This document shows, piece after piece, positions 53,216-64,000 of a stretch of DNA of 64,000 bases. Origin of the DNA: Mycoplasma_N cavipharyngis (GTDB lineage: Bacteria; Bacillota_I; Bacilli_A; Mycoplasmatales; Mycoplasmoidaceae). Both the position numbers and the translations under genes were made by a program. Every line of letters starts with the position of its first letter. Positions within the stretch are counted from its first letter, which is position 1. Below the pieces are notes generated by a model. It was not told the DNA's origin. It ran no database searches and saw nothing but the letters and a program-made list of their open reading frames with translations. The stretch covers positions 124,001-188,000 of the forward strand of contig NZ_CP155569.1 of assembly GCF_042984175.1 (NCBI RefSeq). Direction: 5' to 3'.

Positions 53216-54241
53216 TTATTTTAATGAATTAGACGCACATGCTTTTTTAATTCGTTCATAATGATTAGGATGTTTTTCTTTAAGAATGTTAGTGAAAAAA
53301 TCAATAATTTTTCAAGCAACGCCATTATTGTCATTATCAAATTTAGTAACACCTTTAGCAACAAATTTAGTTGTTGTTTTACTATTTTTCATTGCATAAC
53401 CATAATGAGCACTTGATAATAATGAAACATCATTATAACCATCTCCAAAAGCAATTGTTTGATCTCAAGGAATACCATAATAAGATGAGAAAAAATTTAA
53501 ACTATTACCTTTGTTAGCAAAAGTAGTATTAACTTCTAAAATGTGAGAACGATCATTTAAAGATCACATTTGACAAGTCAGAGTTTTAATTTTACTTTTA
53601 ATTAAAGTAATGACATAATCAATATCAACATTAACTGATAATTGAATTAAAATCGAAGGAATATTGCGTTTTTGTTCAAACAACTGATCAAACCCTAATA
53701 AAGGTTTATCTTTTTTTAAATCCATATGAAACCATTGTGATAAAGCAGCAATATTTTCTTCATTTAATGGACGATAGGTTCTTAAGTTTTGTCCATCTTC
53801 TACAATAATATTTTCAATTGCACTAACAATTTCTTCTTGATCACATAATTTTTTTAAAATGTGCGAAGAAAAAACAAATTTAATTGGTGTCATATGTAAA
53901 TCATATGGTTGGAACATAATTGCACCATTTAAATTAGCAATTAAAGTATCTAATTTTAATTGTTCATAAAAAACATGTGATGATCTTCATGGCCTTCCTG
54001 TTGCTAGACAGAATTTATGATCGTATTGGTTTAATAACTGAATAATTTCTTTAGTAAAATTAGTAATTTGTGCTTGGTTGTTCAATAATGTACCATCTAA
54101 ATCAGAAACAATTAAATATTTCTCATAAATATGGTCCAAAGCACATTTAAAAAAAGCTAATTTTTCTAATTTTTCTTTTTCAGAATATTGTTCAAAATGA
54201 GAATTTTTAATTATGAGATTTTCTTGTAATTGTTTTTTCAA
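53216..54241 (-). CDS. Cof-type HAD-IIB phosphatase with TTG start
   Basis: Encodes 341 residues. HAD motif I is IVSDLDGTLLNN, motif II CLATGRP, and motif IV IAFGDGYNDVSLL. A ~45-residue helical extension precedes the first motif. The start is probably the TTG at 54241, because the near-perfect Shine-Dalgarno GGAGGGAG ends 2 bases before it and no ATG is near; an upstream in-frame TTG lies too far 5' of that site. It is 24 bases after trpS on the same strand and convergent with yebC. Substrate unknown. Confidence 0.83.
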
Positions 54242-54265
54242 AACTCCCTCCTTATTCAATCAAAA

Positions 54266-55294
54266 CTAAATTGGATATAAACCATATATTTTTTGTAATT
54301 TTTTAACTTTAGCAGTAGCAATTTTTCTGCACTGATCATGGTGTTTACTTAAAATTGCTAATAAATATTGATCATTTATTTGCTGGTATGAATTTTGAAT
54401 TTTTGTTAGAAAAGCACACACTGTTTCAGCCACTTTTTGTTTTAGATCATGATAAGTTTGATTGGCCATGCTTGCTACAAATTGATCAATTTCAGTATCA
54501 GTTAAACTACAATAAATTTCAATTAAATTAGATACTCCAGGTTGGTTAATAACATCATATTTAATGTGATTTAGTGAATCAGTTTTTGCTTGTAAAATTT
54601 TTTTATGAGCGACTTCAATTGGATCATTTAAAAAAATTGTTCCTTTAGGATTAATGGATGATTTTGACATTTTCATTGTTGGATCTTGCAAATCCATAAT
54701 TCGTGAACCAACTTTAAAAATATACTCTTCAGGAACAGCAAAAATCTTTTCTTGATATTTATTATTAATCCGAATTGCAATATTTCGGGTTAATTCTAAA
54801 TGTTGTTTTTGATCTTGACCAACAGGAACAAGATTAGCATCATAAATTAAAATATCAGCTGCCATTAAAATTGGATAAATTAATAATCCTGTAGGAACAG
54901 TATTAGTTTTATTTTTTAGAGTTATTTGTTGAGACTTATCTTTAAATTGGGTCATTCGACTTAATTCACCAATCGAAGTGTGAACTAAAAGTAAGTAACA
55001 TAATTCAAGATGTTCAGGAATGGCTGATTGATAAAAAAAGATACATTTATTAGGATCAAGACCACATGCTAAATAACTTTTAATTACTTCTAAACTATTA
55101 TTAGTTAGCTCTTTTGGATCAAAACTAACAGTTAGCATATGATAATCTGCAACAAAGAAAAAACTTTGGTATTGATCTTGTAATTTAACAAAATTTTTGA
55201 TTGCTCCTAGATAATTACCTAGAGTTAATTGGTTGGAAGGTTGAATTCCTGAAACAAGAATTTTTTGGTGATTCATAATATTTGATTTATTCAT
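54266..55294 (-). CDS. trpS: Tryptophanyl-tRNA synthetase
   Basis: Encodes 342 residues of a class I synthetase. The HIGH-equivalent is GIQPSNQLTLGNYLGA (TxGN), FVADYHMLT follows, VPVGQDQKQHLELTRNIA is the family motif, and KMSKSS the second signature. It charges tRNA-Trp, which in this genetic code must also serve UGA. The ATG at 55294 overlaps the end of the upstream gene by 8 bases; a second ATG six codons later is possible. Confidence 0.95.
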   Translation of the reverse strand: MNKSNIMNHQKILVSGIQPSNQLTLGNYLGAIKNFVKLQDQYQSFFFVADYHMLTVSFDPKELTNNSLEVIKSYLACGLDPNKCIFFYQSAIPEHLELCYLLLVHTSIGELSRMTQFKDKSQQITLKNKTNTVPTGLLIYPILMAADILIYDANLVPVGQDQKQHLELTRNIAIRINNKYQEKIFAVPEEYIFKVGSRIMDLQDPTMKMSKSSINPKGTIFLNDPIEVAHKKILQAKTDSLNHIKYDVINQPGVSNLIEIYCSLTDTEIDQFVASMANQTYHDLKQKVAETVCAFLTKIQNSYQQINDQYLLAILSKHHDQCRKIATAKVKKLQKIYGLYPI

Positions 55295-56735
55295 TCACTA
55301 AAATTTTAGTAGTAATTGATTCAATGCGATCGATTGAATTCAAATAAATTAAGTTTAAATTTTCTTTAGGATAAATTCGTCCAGTAAATAAATATTGACC
55401 TGAATTTAAATTGATTTCAAAATAACTAGTATCAAATAAAAATTCAAATTTAACTAAAGGACGTGATAAAACAATTTTGCGCTGATTAATGCCATTATAT
55501 TTATTACTTAAATGATGCAAACGTTCAATTTCTAATAATTGACTTTTAGCATCATAAATAATAGTCATTACTAGTGCAAACCCATCATAAACATTAACAC
55601 AAAAACTTTTATTTTTAACAATTTCAATTACTTTGTGAAACAACTTTTCGTTTTGATGGATTTTAATTTTTTCTAAATATTGGGGCAATCAGTTAATCAC
55701 TAATCTGCGCTCTTGAATACTAACAACTTTGATTGGTGTGAAACAGTGACATCAACGTTCTTTAATTTCTTTTGCTTGATTTTGTTCAGGATAACCAGCT
55801 CAAGCAATCATTAAATATTTATTGTCATGATACCTATGAAAGTATGGCGCATAAAACTCAAAACCATAATCAATTAAACGAATTTTATCAAGTGGTTGAA
55901 TGGCAATTTCAAAATCAAAAAAAGTCTTTTGATCTAAAATACAATAAAATGATTGACTTATTTTTGCAGAATTAGAATTATTTTGATTAGGAACTAAACT
56001 AAAAATTAAAACGACTTGATCTTGATCAAAAATAATGTTAATTGCTTCAGCACGAATTCAATTAGTATCAGTAATTTCAAATTTTTTTAATAGTTGAATT
56101 TGAGTTTTAGTAACATTGTAAGTAAATAATCAAATTTGTGCTTTTTTATTATTAGTACCAACTCCAATTAAAAAATAATTTTGTTTTTGGTATACAAAAA
56201 TAAATGGATCAAAAAAATTACAATCAATTTCTTTAGCATAATTAAGTGTTGTCAATAATAATTTTTTATTTTTAATTTGAAAACGATCACCAACAACATC
56301 ACGTTTAGGTCTACTAATAACTTCACCTTTAATTAAAGTATGAATTTTTTGTTGGGAATTGGCTTTAACTAAATTAATAGTACCAACATAAAATAGTTGT
56401 AATTGCTGATTTTGATAAAAAAATGATCCAGCATAACATCCTTGATGATCATAATCAGAATCAGGAGCATTGAATAATCAATGATAAGTGTAATGAAAAA
56501 AATCTAAAGTTTCTACCATTGACAAAAATCGTCATTTTTTGGTTAAATCTAAAGGATTATGTTCAAATGCAATAAAACACTTATTTGATTTAAAAAATAT
56601 TCCTGCAGGTTTAAAAATTCGTCCTAATTTAGGACTAATTAGTGAAATTGGTCGGTATTGATCGTTTTGCAAATTTAAATTATGTTTAGCATTTCAAAAC
56701 TTGCGTTGATCAACAACAATCTTTTTTATTTCCAT
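55287..56735 (-). CDS. GH32-like (sucrose hydrolase fold) protein without catalytic Asp
   Basis: Encodes 482 residues. The layout matches GH32 beta-fructosidases. LISPKLGRIFKPAGIFF stands where PPSGWMNDPNG is expected. YAGSFFYQNQQLQLFYVGT, NFFDPFIFVYQKQNYFLIG (RDPKV region) and IRAEAINIIFDQDQVVLIFS (ECPD region) follow, then GFEFYAPYFHRYHDNKYLMIAWAGYPE (DFYAPQ...GWMG). A C-terminal beta-sandwich-like domain ends it. The nucleophile Asp of NDPNG is Lys and the Arg of RDP is Phe, so hydrolysis by the normal mechanism is not expected. Its end overlaps trpS. Family call is by motif order and should be tested. Confidence 0.6.
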
Positions 56736-56966
56736 ACGAATTAATTTAATTGTTTGCTTTCAATTGATAAATTTTTTATTGATTACAATAATAAATTAAT
56801 TTTTTTAATATCAGAAACAAATTAGTCTTAGAAATAAAATAATTCTAAGATTAATTAGTTTTTTAATGTAATTTTGCGATTTAATAAAATTGTTTTTAAT
56901 CTAAATTATTATTTTAAATCAACTTTTTTATTTTTTGATTGATTTGCTTATTATTTACGAACTAAA

Positions 56967-58106
56967 TTATTTACGCACTAAATCTAATTTTGATTTACGT
57001 AAGTGTTTAATAATTTCAAGTGCAATTGCTGGGGCTGAAGAAATACCTGGTGATTGCATTCCTGCAGCATTAATAAAATATGGATTAAAACGGGATGGAC
57101 CAATAACAAAATCGTTAGTGGCAATGTCAATTGGTCTTGAACCAGCATAAGTCATAATGGTTTGTTCCATATCAATTTTAGGAATAATTTTGTGCGCAAT
57201 TTTACTAATTTCATTATATTTAGCTAAAGTTGTAATTCTAGTTTGATCTTTAGGCACATTATCTTCTGCAGTTGGACCAACTAAAATATGACCAGTTAAC
57301 ATTGGTGCAACAATAATGCCTTTACCATGAATTGTTGGCATTAGAAAACAAATATTTTTAACAATATCTTTTTGACTACGATCAAGCACACGATATTCAC
57401 CGCGTCTAGTTGTTTGGCGAAAATCAGGACAATGAGCCATTGCAGCAATCACATCAGCATAATGACCTGCAGCATTAATAATTCGTTTTACTTGAATTGT
57501 TGTTGAGTGGTTAAACTCAACACTAAAACCATTTTTTATTTTTGGATTAAAACTAATTTTAGTTACTTCAGTATTAGTATGAGCAAAAAACTTTTTATTC
57601 TTATTTTTCGCTTGCTCAATTAGTTCTAATGTTGCAGCAACTGGATCAATAATAAAAGAGTTAGTACAAAGTAATGCTCCTAACACACTAGGATTAACAT
57701 TAGGTTCGTGTGCTAAAACTTGTGCACGATTTAAAATTTTTAAATGATTTGGATTAACTTGATTAGTAAGCCCACGTTCTAATAATTTTTTAGCATGATT
57801 CATTTCTTCATCATTAAATGCTAAAACTAAAGAATCAACTTTAGCACGAGGGAATTTAAATTTAGGAAAAATTCTTTTTTGTCATAAACTATTACCTAAA
57901 ACATTTAAATGCGCTTCTACTTTTTGTGATTCTGCATCAAATCCACCATGAATCACACCTGAATTACCTTTAGTAGTTTCATCTGCAAACACTGGATTTT
58001 TTTCTAATAAAACTACTGAACAGTTGTATTTTGATAATTCATAAAAAATACTTGCTCCAATAATACCACCACCAATAATTAAGACATCACACTTTTTAAC
58101 TGTCAT
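56967..58106 (-). CDS. glpO: Glycerol-3-phosphate oxidase (H2O2-forming)
   Basis: Encodes 379 residues. An N-terminal FAD-binding Rossmann motif (DVLIIGGGIIGASIFYELSKY ... VVLLEKN) is followed by TTKGNSGVIHGGFDA, INAAGHYAD, and the C-terminal FINAAGMQSPGISSAPAIA second FAD contact. The length and motifs match the ~384-residue mycoplasma GlpO, which oxidises glycerol-3-phosphate to DHAP and releases H2O2, a virulence factor. I start at ATG 58106, giving MTVKKCDVL, not the upstream TTG. No glpF or glpK is adjacent. Confidence 0.9.
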
Positions 58107-58170
58107 TTTTGTTCTAAACTTTATTTTTCTCAATTGTTATGATGCAAAACTAATTTATTTTGGATCATCA

Positions 58171-59532
58171 TTATTTGTTTTTTAAATTAGCTGCTAATTT
58201 ATATAAAGTACGAACTAAAGGCCCAGAACCACTACCTTCAGTAGTTGAATCCATACCAGCAATATCTAAATGAAAATATGGCTTATCACTACTAAATTCT
58301 TTTAAAAAACATGCTGCACGAGAAGATCCTGCTTTTGGTGAATTGGTTGAGTTTTTGATATCAGCAATATGACTAGTTTTTAATAATGATAAATAGTCAT
58401 TATGAAATGGTAAACGTCATACAGATTCACCAGCAGCATAAGCAGCATGGTTTAATATTTCTCAATCTTGATCAGATTTAGTTCATGCACCTGCATAAGT
58501 ACTACCTAAAGCATAAATAACTGCACCAGTTAATGTTGCAATTGATAATAATTGATCTGCCTTTAAATCTTGATAAGCATATGTTAAACAATCTGCTAAA
58601 ACTAATCGACCTTCAGCATCAGTATTATCAATTTCAACAGTAGTGCCTTGATATGATGTTAGCACATCATCAACTCGATAAGCTTTTGCACTAATTAAAT
58701 TTTCAACAAGACCAACAACTCCAATCACATTAGTATTAACTTTATTTTTTGCTAAAGCAATAATAGCAGCAACAACTGCAGCAGCACCTGACATATCAAA
58801 TTTCATTCCTCTTAAATGCCCACCAGTTTTTAAACTATAACCACCAGTATCAAAACAAACTCCTTTACCAACTAATGCTAATAATGGTGCTTGAGAATCT
58901 GTTTGATATTCTAAAGTAACAATTCTAGCACCATCTTCACTACCTTGTCCAACAGCAGTAATTAAACCCATTTTTTTCTCTAATAATTGTTTATGAGTTA
59001 GTACATTAACTTTAATTGGTAAATCTTGACAACTTTTTTTAATTTCTTCAACAAAAGTTGATGGATATAAAACATTATTAGGCATATCTTGTCAAGTTCG
59101 CGCTAATGTTTGTGCTGATGCTAACACTTCAGCTTCAGCAATTTCTTTTTTTAGTTTACTACCGTTTTTAATCACATGAACTAATTGTTCTGTTTTTTTA
59201 GTTTTTAGTGAGTAAGGAATTTTATTATTAGCATAAGCAATTGCTGCACAGATTGCTGTTGTTAGTTCAGTTGAACTTAGTTTTTGTTCTAGAATTAATG
59301 CAAATGTTGCAAGATCAATTTCAATTGTTTTTTTAGTTTTTAATAAAAATTTTAATAAGCAATGATAAAGATCAACAGGAGTCACTTGATTAGCATCTAA
59401 ATATAATACTTTAGTATTTTCATCTAAATCTTTTAGTTGTAAATGTTGTTGTTCATCTTGATCTTTAGTTGTTGCTGTTTGAGCAACTAAAGTAATTTTT
59501 TTTACTGAGTCATTTTTTTTGTTTTTAGCCAT
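58171..59532 (-). CDS. pepA: Leucyl aminopeptidase (M17)
   Basis: Encodes 453 residues. The catalytic domain has VGKGVCFDTGGYSLK, MKFDMSGAAAVVAAI, and the family signature NTDAEGRLVLADCL, with metal-binding Asp and Glu residues present. The N-terminal ~150 residues form the smaller regulatory domain. It releases N-terminal amino acids from peptides in the cytosol. C-terminus LDIAGMDSTTEGSGSGPLVRTL is complete. Read through UGA Trp codons. Confidence 0.94.
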
Positions 59533-59632
59533 ATAATTTGAATAAAATTCCTTTTTTGATTTAATTAAAACAAATTATAACATAACAAATTTAAATGTTA
59601 ATTATGGCTCTAATTGCTATAAGAAATTAAAT

Positions 59633-60922
59633 TTATTTTTTTAATAAAGCAAACATTCTAGATTTATATGCTTCTACTCCTGGTTGATCAAATGGATTAA
59701 CATTTAATAAGTATGCTGAAAACACAGCAGTAACACATAAAAAAAAGTAGAAATAACCAAAATTTTCAATTGATCAATCGTTTAATTCTAAAACAAGATT
59801 ATTAACTTTACCTAACTCACTATGAGCTTGTAATGTTCCTAATGCTGCTTGTTGGTTAATAAAATGAAAATCTTTATTAACTAATCAATCTAATTGATCA
59901 TCATCATTGAATAATGAAGGTGGAACAACTAAATTTTGTTTTGCTTTTTTAATTAGTAAAATAGTTTCAAAAAATGATTTATCACCATCTTGAATTAATT
60001 GTCCAACAGAATGTAAATCAGTTGTGAAATTTAAAATTATTGGCATTAATGCTTGATTGTTTTTTCCTTCAGATTCACCAAAAAGTTGTTTAGCTTTTTC
60101 TAATAAAAAAATAGCATCTAAATCATATGTTGCTAAACATTCTGTTTTTAATTTTTGATGAAAGTACATAAAATGTCTAATTGAAGCATACAATGCTGCA
60201 GGATTATTGTTAAAATCACTATGATAACATTCTTTTTTAGCTAATTGCGCTCCTTTTAAATATTTTCGCACATCAATTCCTGCTAGTACACTTGGTAGTA
60301 AACCAACTGCAGTTAATGTTGAAAATCTACCACCAATATCATCTTCTAAAACAAAATTTTGATAATGATTTTGATCAACTAGTTTTCTTAAAACACCCTT
60401 GCTTTGATCAGTAATAGCAACAATTAATTCTTGTGCTTGATCAGGGAAATTTTTATAAAGTTGATTGCGGAATAATCTAAATCCTAATGCAACTTCTAAA
60501 GTAGTACCTGATTTGGAAATAACAACAATTGCAAATTTTTTGCCTTCTAATTTTTTTTGTAATGCAGCAAGATAATTAGCAGAAAAAGTAGCAACAAAAA
60601 TAATTTTTAGACCAGTTGAATTAAAAAATCCTTTAGATCATTCAATCCCAGCTCTAGTGCCAATGTATGATCCGCCAATTCCTAAACAAATGACATATTC
60701 AACATTTTTTTTGATTCACTGATCACGAATGGCTTCCATTTTTTGAATTTCAGTTTCATGATCTTGATCAACTCATGTAACTCAACCTGATCATTTTTTA
60801 GCACCAATGGCACTTTTATTGTCTCAATTATTAAAAATATCTCTGATCTTATTACTATATAATTCTTCTAATTTTGTTTTATTAGTATCAACTAAATAAT
60901 CGGTTTTAATTTTTAAACTCAT
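59633..60922 (-). CDS. pgi: Glucose-6-phosphate isomerase
   Basis: Encodes 429 residues. Signatures are CLGIGGSYIGTRAG, VISKSGTTLEVALGFRLFR, LEDDIGGRFSTLTAVGLLP and, near the C-terminus, NPFDQPGVEAYKSRMF. It interconverts glucose-6-phosphate and fructose-6-phosphate in glycolysis. It shares a strand with pepA and glpO but gaps of 60-100 bases suggest separate starts. The TAA is at 59633. Complete. Confidence 0.96.
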
Positions 60923-60973
60923 TCTTTTTATTCCAATTTCTTAAATTTATTATTGATTTAATCATTATTAAAT

Positions 60974-60979
60974 ATTATA
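60974..60979 (-). promoter_or_regulatory. Possible -10 element of pgi
   Basis: On the minus strand TATAAT (plus ATTATA) lies ~50 bases before the pgi ATG. No clear -35 is visible. Motif and position only. Confidence 0.4.
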
Positions 60980-61080
60980 AAGCCATTTTTATGAGAATAT
61001 TTTTTAAGATTATTAATCTTTTTTAATAATTTTTTATTTTGTAATTAATCTTATCCACTTGAAATAATTATTAATTTACT

Positions 61081-61108
61081 TTGGATTGTTAATATTTAAT
61101 ATAAGATA
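61081..61108 (+). promoter_or_regulatory. Promoter of the large lipoprotein gene
   Basis: TTGGAT (61081-61086) and TAAGAT (61103-61108) are separated by 16 bases. The AAGGAAGG ribosome site follows at 61154-61161, before ATG 61168. Confidence 0.5.
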
Positions 61109-61167
61109 GATAAACCAAAGATATTTTAAAAAAACAAAATATTACTTTTTTATAAGGAAGGTTTTTT

Positions 61168-64000
61168 ATGATCAAGAAAAATAATAAGAAGAAATTGTTA
61201 CAATCATTATTAGTTTTGTGTTCAGTTATTGTGGGAAGTAGTACATTAATTGCTTGTGCTCCTAGATTAGATGATCCATCATTTAGTCAATCACTTAATC
61301 CAACTAATAATAATGATAATAATAATTCATTAGCAAAATCAATCGATTTTAAAAAAAGTGCTAAAGATTTTAAATTTTCACCTTCTTTTTATCGTGTAAG
61401 TAAATTAATTAATTTATCTTTAGTTGATCAAATTTATCAAGATTATGAAGGTGTTTTTGCCCCTAGTAAAATTAGTGAATTAGCAACATTTAAAAATTTA
61501 ATTGTTGGATTAAATAATAAAACAAAAATTGTTAATGATATTCTTGACAATTTAAAATTTTTAGATCTAACTGATGAAAATTTGGCAATTGATTTTAATC
61601 AGTTATTAATTAATTTTGATTTAGTAACTAATAATTTAAATTTAACTAATCCATCTAGTGAAACTAAAATTACAATAAAAAACTTTTCAATGCAATTAAA
61701 TATTGCTAATAACCATAATAATAATTTTAGTTTATTTAATAATGCAGTAATTATTCCCGCTAAATCAAGAGCAAATGTTAAGATCAAATTAAATAGTGGT
61801 TTAATCAAGCTTTATTTAACAAAAGATAATGATTCTTCTGGTCAAGTTGATCAATATTTTGTTGCTTGAAAAATTGTTGGTGATCAACCAGGGATTATTG
61901 AAACGATTGTTATAGATTCAGCTTTAGTTAATAGTAAGAAAAATTTATTTAGTAGTAAAAAGGTTAGTGAAATTCACCTTTTAAATGCGCATAGTTTTGC
62001 AATTAATACTTATTTTAGTAATGTTGATCATTCTATTAGTTATAAAACGATTCATAATCAAGCAATTACTAAAATTGCTAATTTAACTAGTGAGCAATTA
62101 AAAGCTGATCTAAATAATACTGAAATTAATTTAACTCGTATTTATTATGTGAACTTAATTAAAGATATTTACAATGTTTTAGAATATTGTATTAGTAATA
62201 ATATTTTACAAATTAATGGTGAGAAAACATCATTAATTAAACTACTTTATAATGAGCCTTCAATTGCAGCTAAAAGAGCATTTTTAGATAATTTTGATGT
62301 TCCAGAAATATTAAAAGATTTTTTAGTGAAATTAGTAACTCCACCTTCAACAACAAATGGTGTTACAAATGAGAATAGTTATGGAGTTGATGATATTATT
62401 AGATTTTTTACTGCTTTAATTAAGTTAAATTTAGTTGATTATCTTTATCAAGATTTTGATATTCAAATTGAATGAATTGAAGATCCAGTTATTAATAAAA
62501 CTAATTTAAGAAAACCAACTGTTTCTTTTAAATATCATAAAACAATTACTTTAAAAAAAGAAATTATTATTCCTTTAAAAGGAACAGTAGAAATTAATAA
62601 TAAAACCGAAACATATGATGCAACAAAATTTTTTAATTTGGGAACACTTTTATCAAGTTTAAATTTAGGTTTTGAGAATTCAGCAAATTTATTTGGCATG
62701 ATCTTTAATGAATTATCAAGCAAAATTAATTTAAGTAAAGTTACTATTCCTGCTAATACGAAAATTGTAACTACTTATCAAGCTAAAAATAATTATTTAG
62801 ATTTTTATATGCCCAAAACATTTGATCGCCAAGTAGCTAAAAATTACACTTATGGCTGACAAGTTAATGGTGTTAAATCTTCAACTGATTATTCTAGTTT
62901 ATATCAAATTATTTTACCAACTCTTAGTGAGTTAAATTTTGCTGATTCTAAAATTAATAACACTGATCTTTTTGGCGCTATTCAAGCTTTCAATTTATTT
63001 AAAAAATTTCAAAATCTTAATAAAAAAGATAATAGTGATCAAAGCCAAACAAGTCAAAAACCCACAAAAAAACCTAAAAAGCAATCAGTATCAATTTTAG
63101 ATACTTTATTAAAAATATTAAATTATTTTTATCTTCCTTATTATCAATCTAATGATCCTAATTTTCTAACTCCAATTGAAAAATTATTAAAATATTTATT
63201 AGCTGATCCAATTGTTTTTATTAATGATCAAATAACAGCATGAACCTCTAATGCCTTTTATTATTTTCCAGAAAAAATTAATGATCAAGCATTATATTTA
63301 AAAACAACTGATTGAAAAAAACCACATCATACAATTTATCAAACTAATCCTAATTTAGATTTGAAATTTTTATTAAGTAATGTTCTTGAAGCAATTAGTG
63401 CTAATAATTTAGATCAAAATTTTAAGCAAGTTAATAATTATCGCTTAATTTGAAAATCAAACCAAGATCAAATAACTGCTGATAATTATCTTAAATTGTT
63501 ATCAAAAGATACATCAGTAATTGAGACATTTAAAACTCATGAAGCATACCAAAACATCATTAAAACATTAAAATCAAATAGTCAAGTTGTTAATAATAAT
63601 GATTATCAAAGTCAATTAATTAATCAATTTGAAACAGTTGCAACTAATAATTTTCAAAATAATTTAGCTAATGCTACTCCAAAAGTAGCAATTATTAAAA
63701 TTCCTTTATTTAGTGCTTTAAGTAAAATTTTTAGTGAAGATTTTGCTCTAAATCATTTTTTAGCTAAAAATGATTTAATAAAAAATATTTTAAAAAATTT
63801 TATTAATACCGTTGTCGAATTAGATCCTTATCTTGTTTCTACAGTCTATCCACTAACCCCTGATGTTATTTCTAAAAAAACTATTAATAATTTTAGTGAT
63901 GATCTTGGTGATATTAAAAATACTACTATTGATTTTATTGCACCAATTATTGATTTCACTAAATTAGTGTTTCCAAGTATTAGTGAAATTTTAAAATCTT
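61168..64000 (+). CDS. Large surface lipoprotein (C-terminus beyond right edge)
   Basis: At least 944 residues, open at the right edge. A basic N-terminus (KKNNKKKLLQ) and a lipoprotein signal ending in TLIAC (Cys30) are followed by an Asn-rich linker. Then comes a long region rich in Asn, Leu, Ile, Lys and Ser with no recognised domain. Short motifs such as FKNLIVGLN and IINQ-type stretches recur loosely. A low-complexity hinge SQTSQKPTKKPKKQS lies near residue 630. AAGGAAGG is an excellent ribosome site. UGA Trp codons occur (VAWKIVG, IEWIED). Probably an adhesin or antigen of a lineage-specific family. Function unknown. Confidence 0.8.

Noticed and set aside
1..64000. CRISPR array, insertion sequence or prophage
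   Set aside because: No spaced direct repeats, transposase, integrase or phage structural genes were seen; the only repeat arrays are the DeoC tail and the Tpx copies.

Overview
The window is AT-rich and reads correctly only with UGA as tryptophan: nearly every long gene is broken by in-frame TGA codons under the standard code. It is therefore a Mollicutes (mycoplasma-like) chromosome. The comEC-holA pair, which is also adjacent in Mycoplasma genitalium, the FecCD-type metal transporter, GlpO, KtrAB and several acylated lipoproteins point to the Pneumoniae-group side of the class (Malacoplasma/Ureaplasma-like). The species cannot be named from the sequence alone.

Left part (1-16977). A single-chain type ISP restriction-modification enzyme runs off the left edge. 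It is followed by a divergent ktrB/ktrA potassium uptake pair, a DUF31 trypsin-fold lipoprotein protease, serS and ftsH. A ~800-base non-coding divergence with two DnaA-box-like sites leads to a DnaB/DnaD-like and a DnaI-like primosome gene. A bidirectional terminator separates these from a MnuA-like membrane nuclease lipoprotein.

Middle part (17061-31090). One minus-strand run encodes a small flavin reductase, two FecCD-type permeases and two ABC ATPases. Each ATPase is fused to an N-terminal membrane domain with an outside loop, and no binding protein is encoded nearby. A HAD phosphatase, the SRP RNA and a nucleoside-salvage operon follow (deoC-deoA-cdd in transcription order). DeoC carries a long acidic octapeptide-repeat tail. 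Next come four tandem thiol-peroxidase copies in different states of decay, interleaved with related terminator hairpins and one tRNA-Arg(UCG).

Right part (31171-64000). It holds an alpha/beta-hydrolase pseudoenzyme, comEC-holA, several membrane proteins including an ECF S component, a DEAD-box helicase coupled to the F0F1 ATP synthase operon (atpI-like,B,E,F,H,A,G,D,C), and upp. A TPP (THI-box) riboswitch with its own terminator precedes a p37/Cypl-like thiamine-binding lipoprotein. After that come an ABC ATPase with a degenerate signature, yebC, a Cof phosphatase, trpS, a GH32-like protein lacking its catalytic aspartate, glpO, pepA and pgi. A very large lipoprotein runs off the right edge.

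Themes: salvage and uptake (K+, metal, folate-type vitamin, thiamine, nucleosides), glycolysis and glycerol-phosphate oxidation with H2O2 output, F-type ATPase energetics, and surface lipoproteins with nuclease and protease activity. Several genes keep a recognisable fold but have lost catalytic residues.
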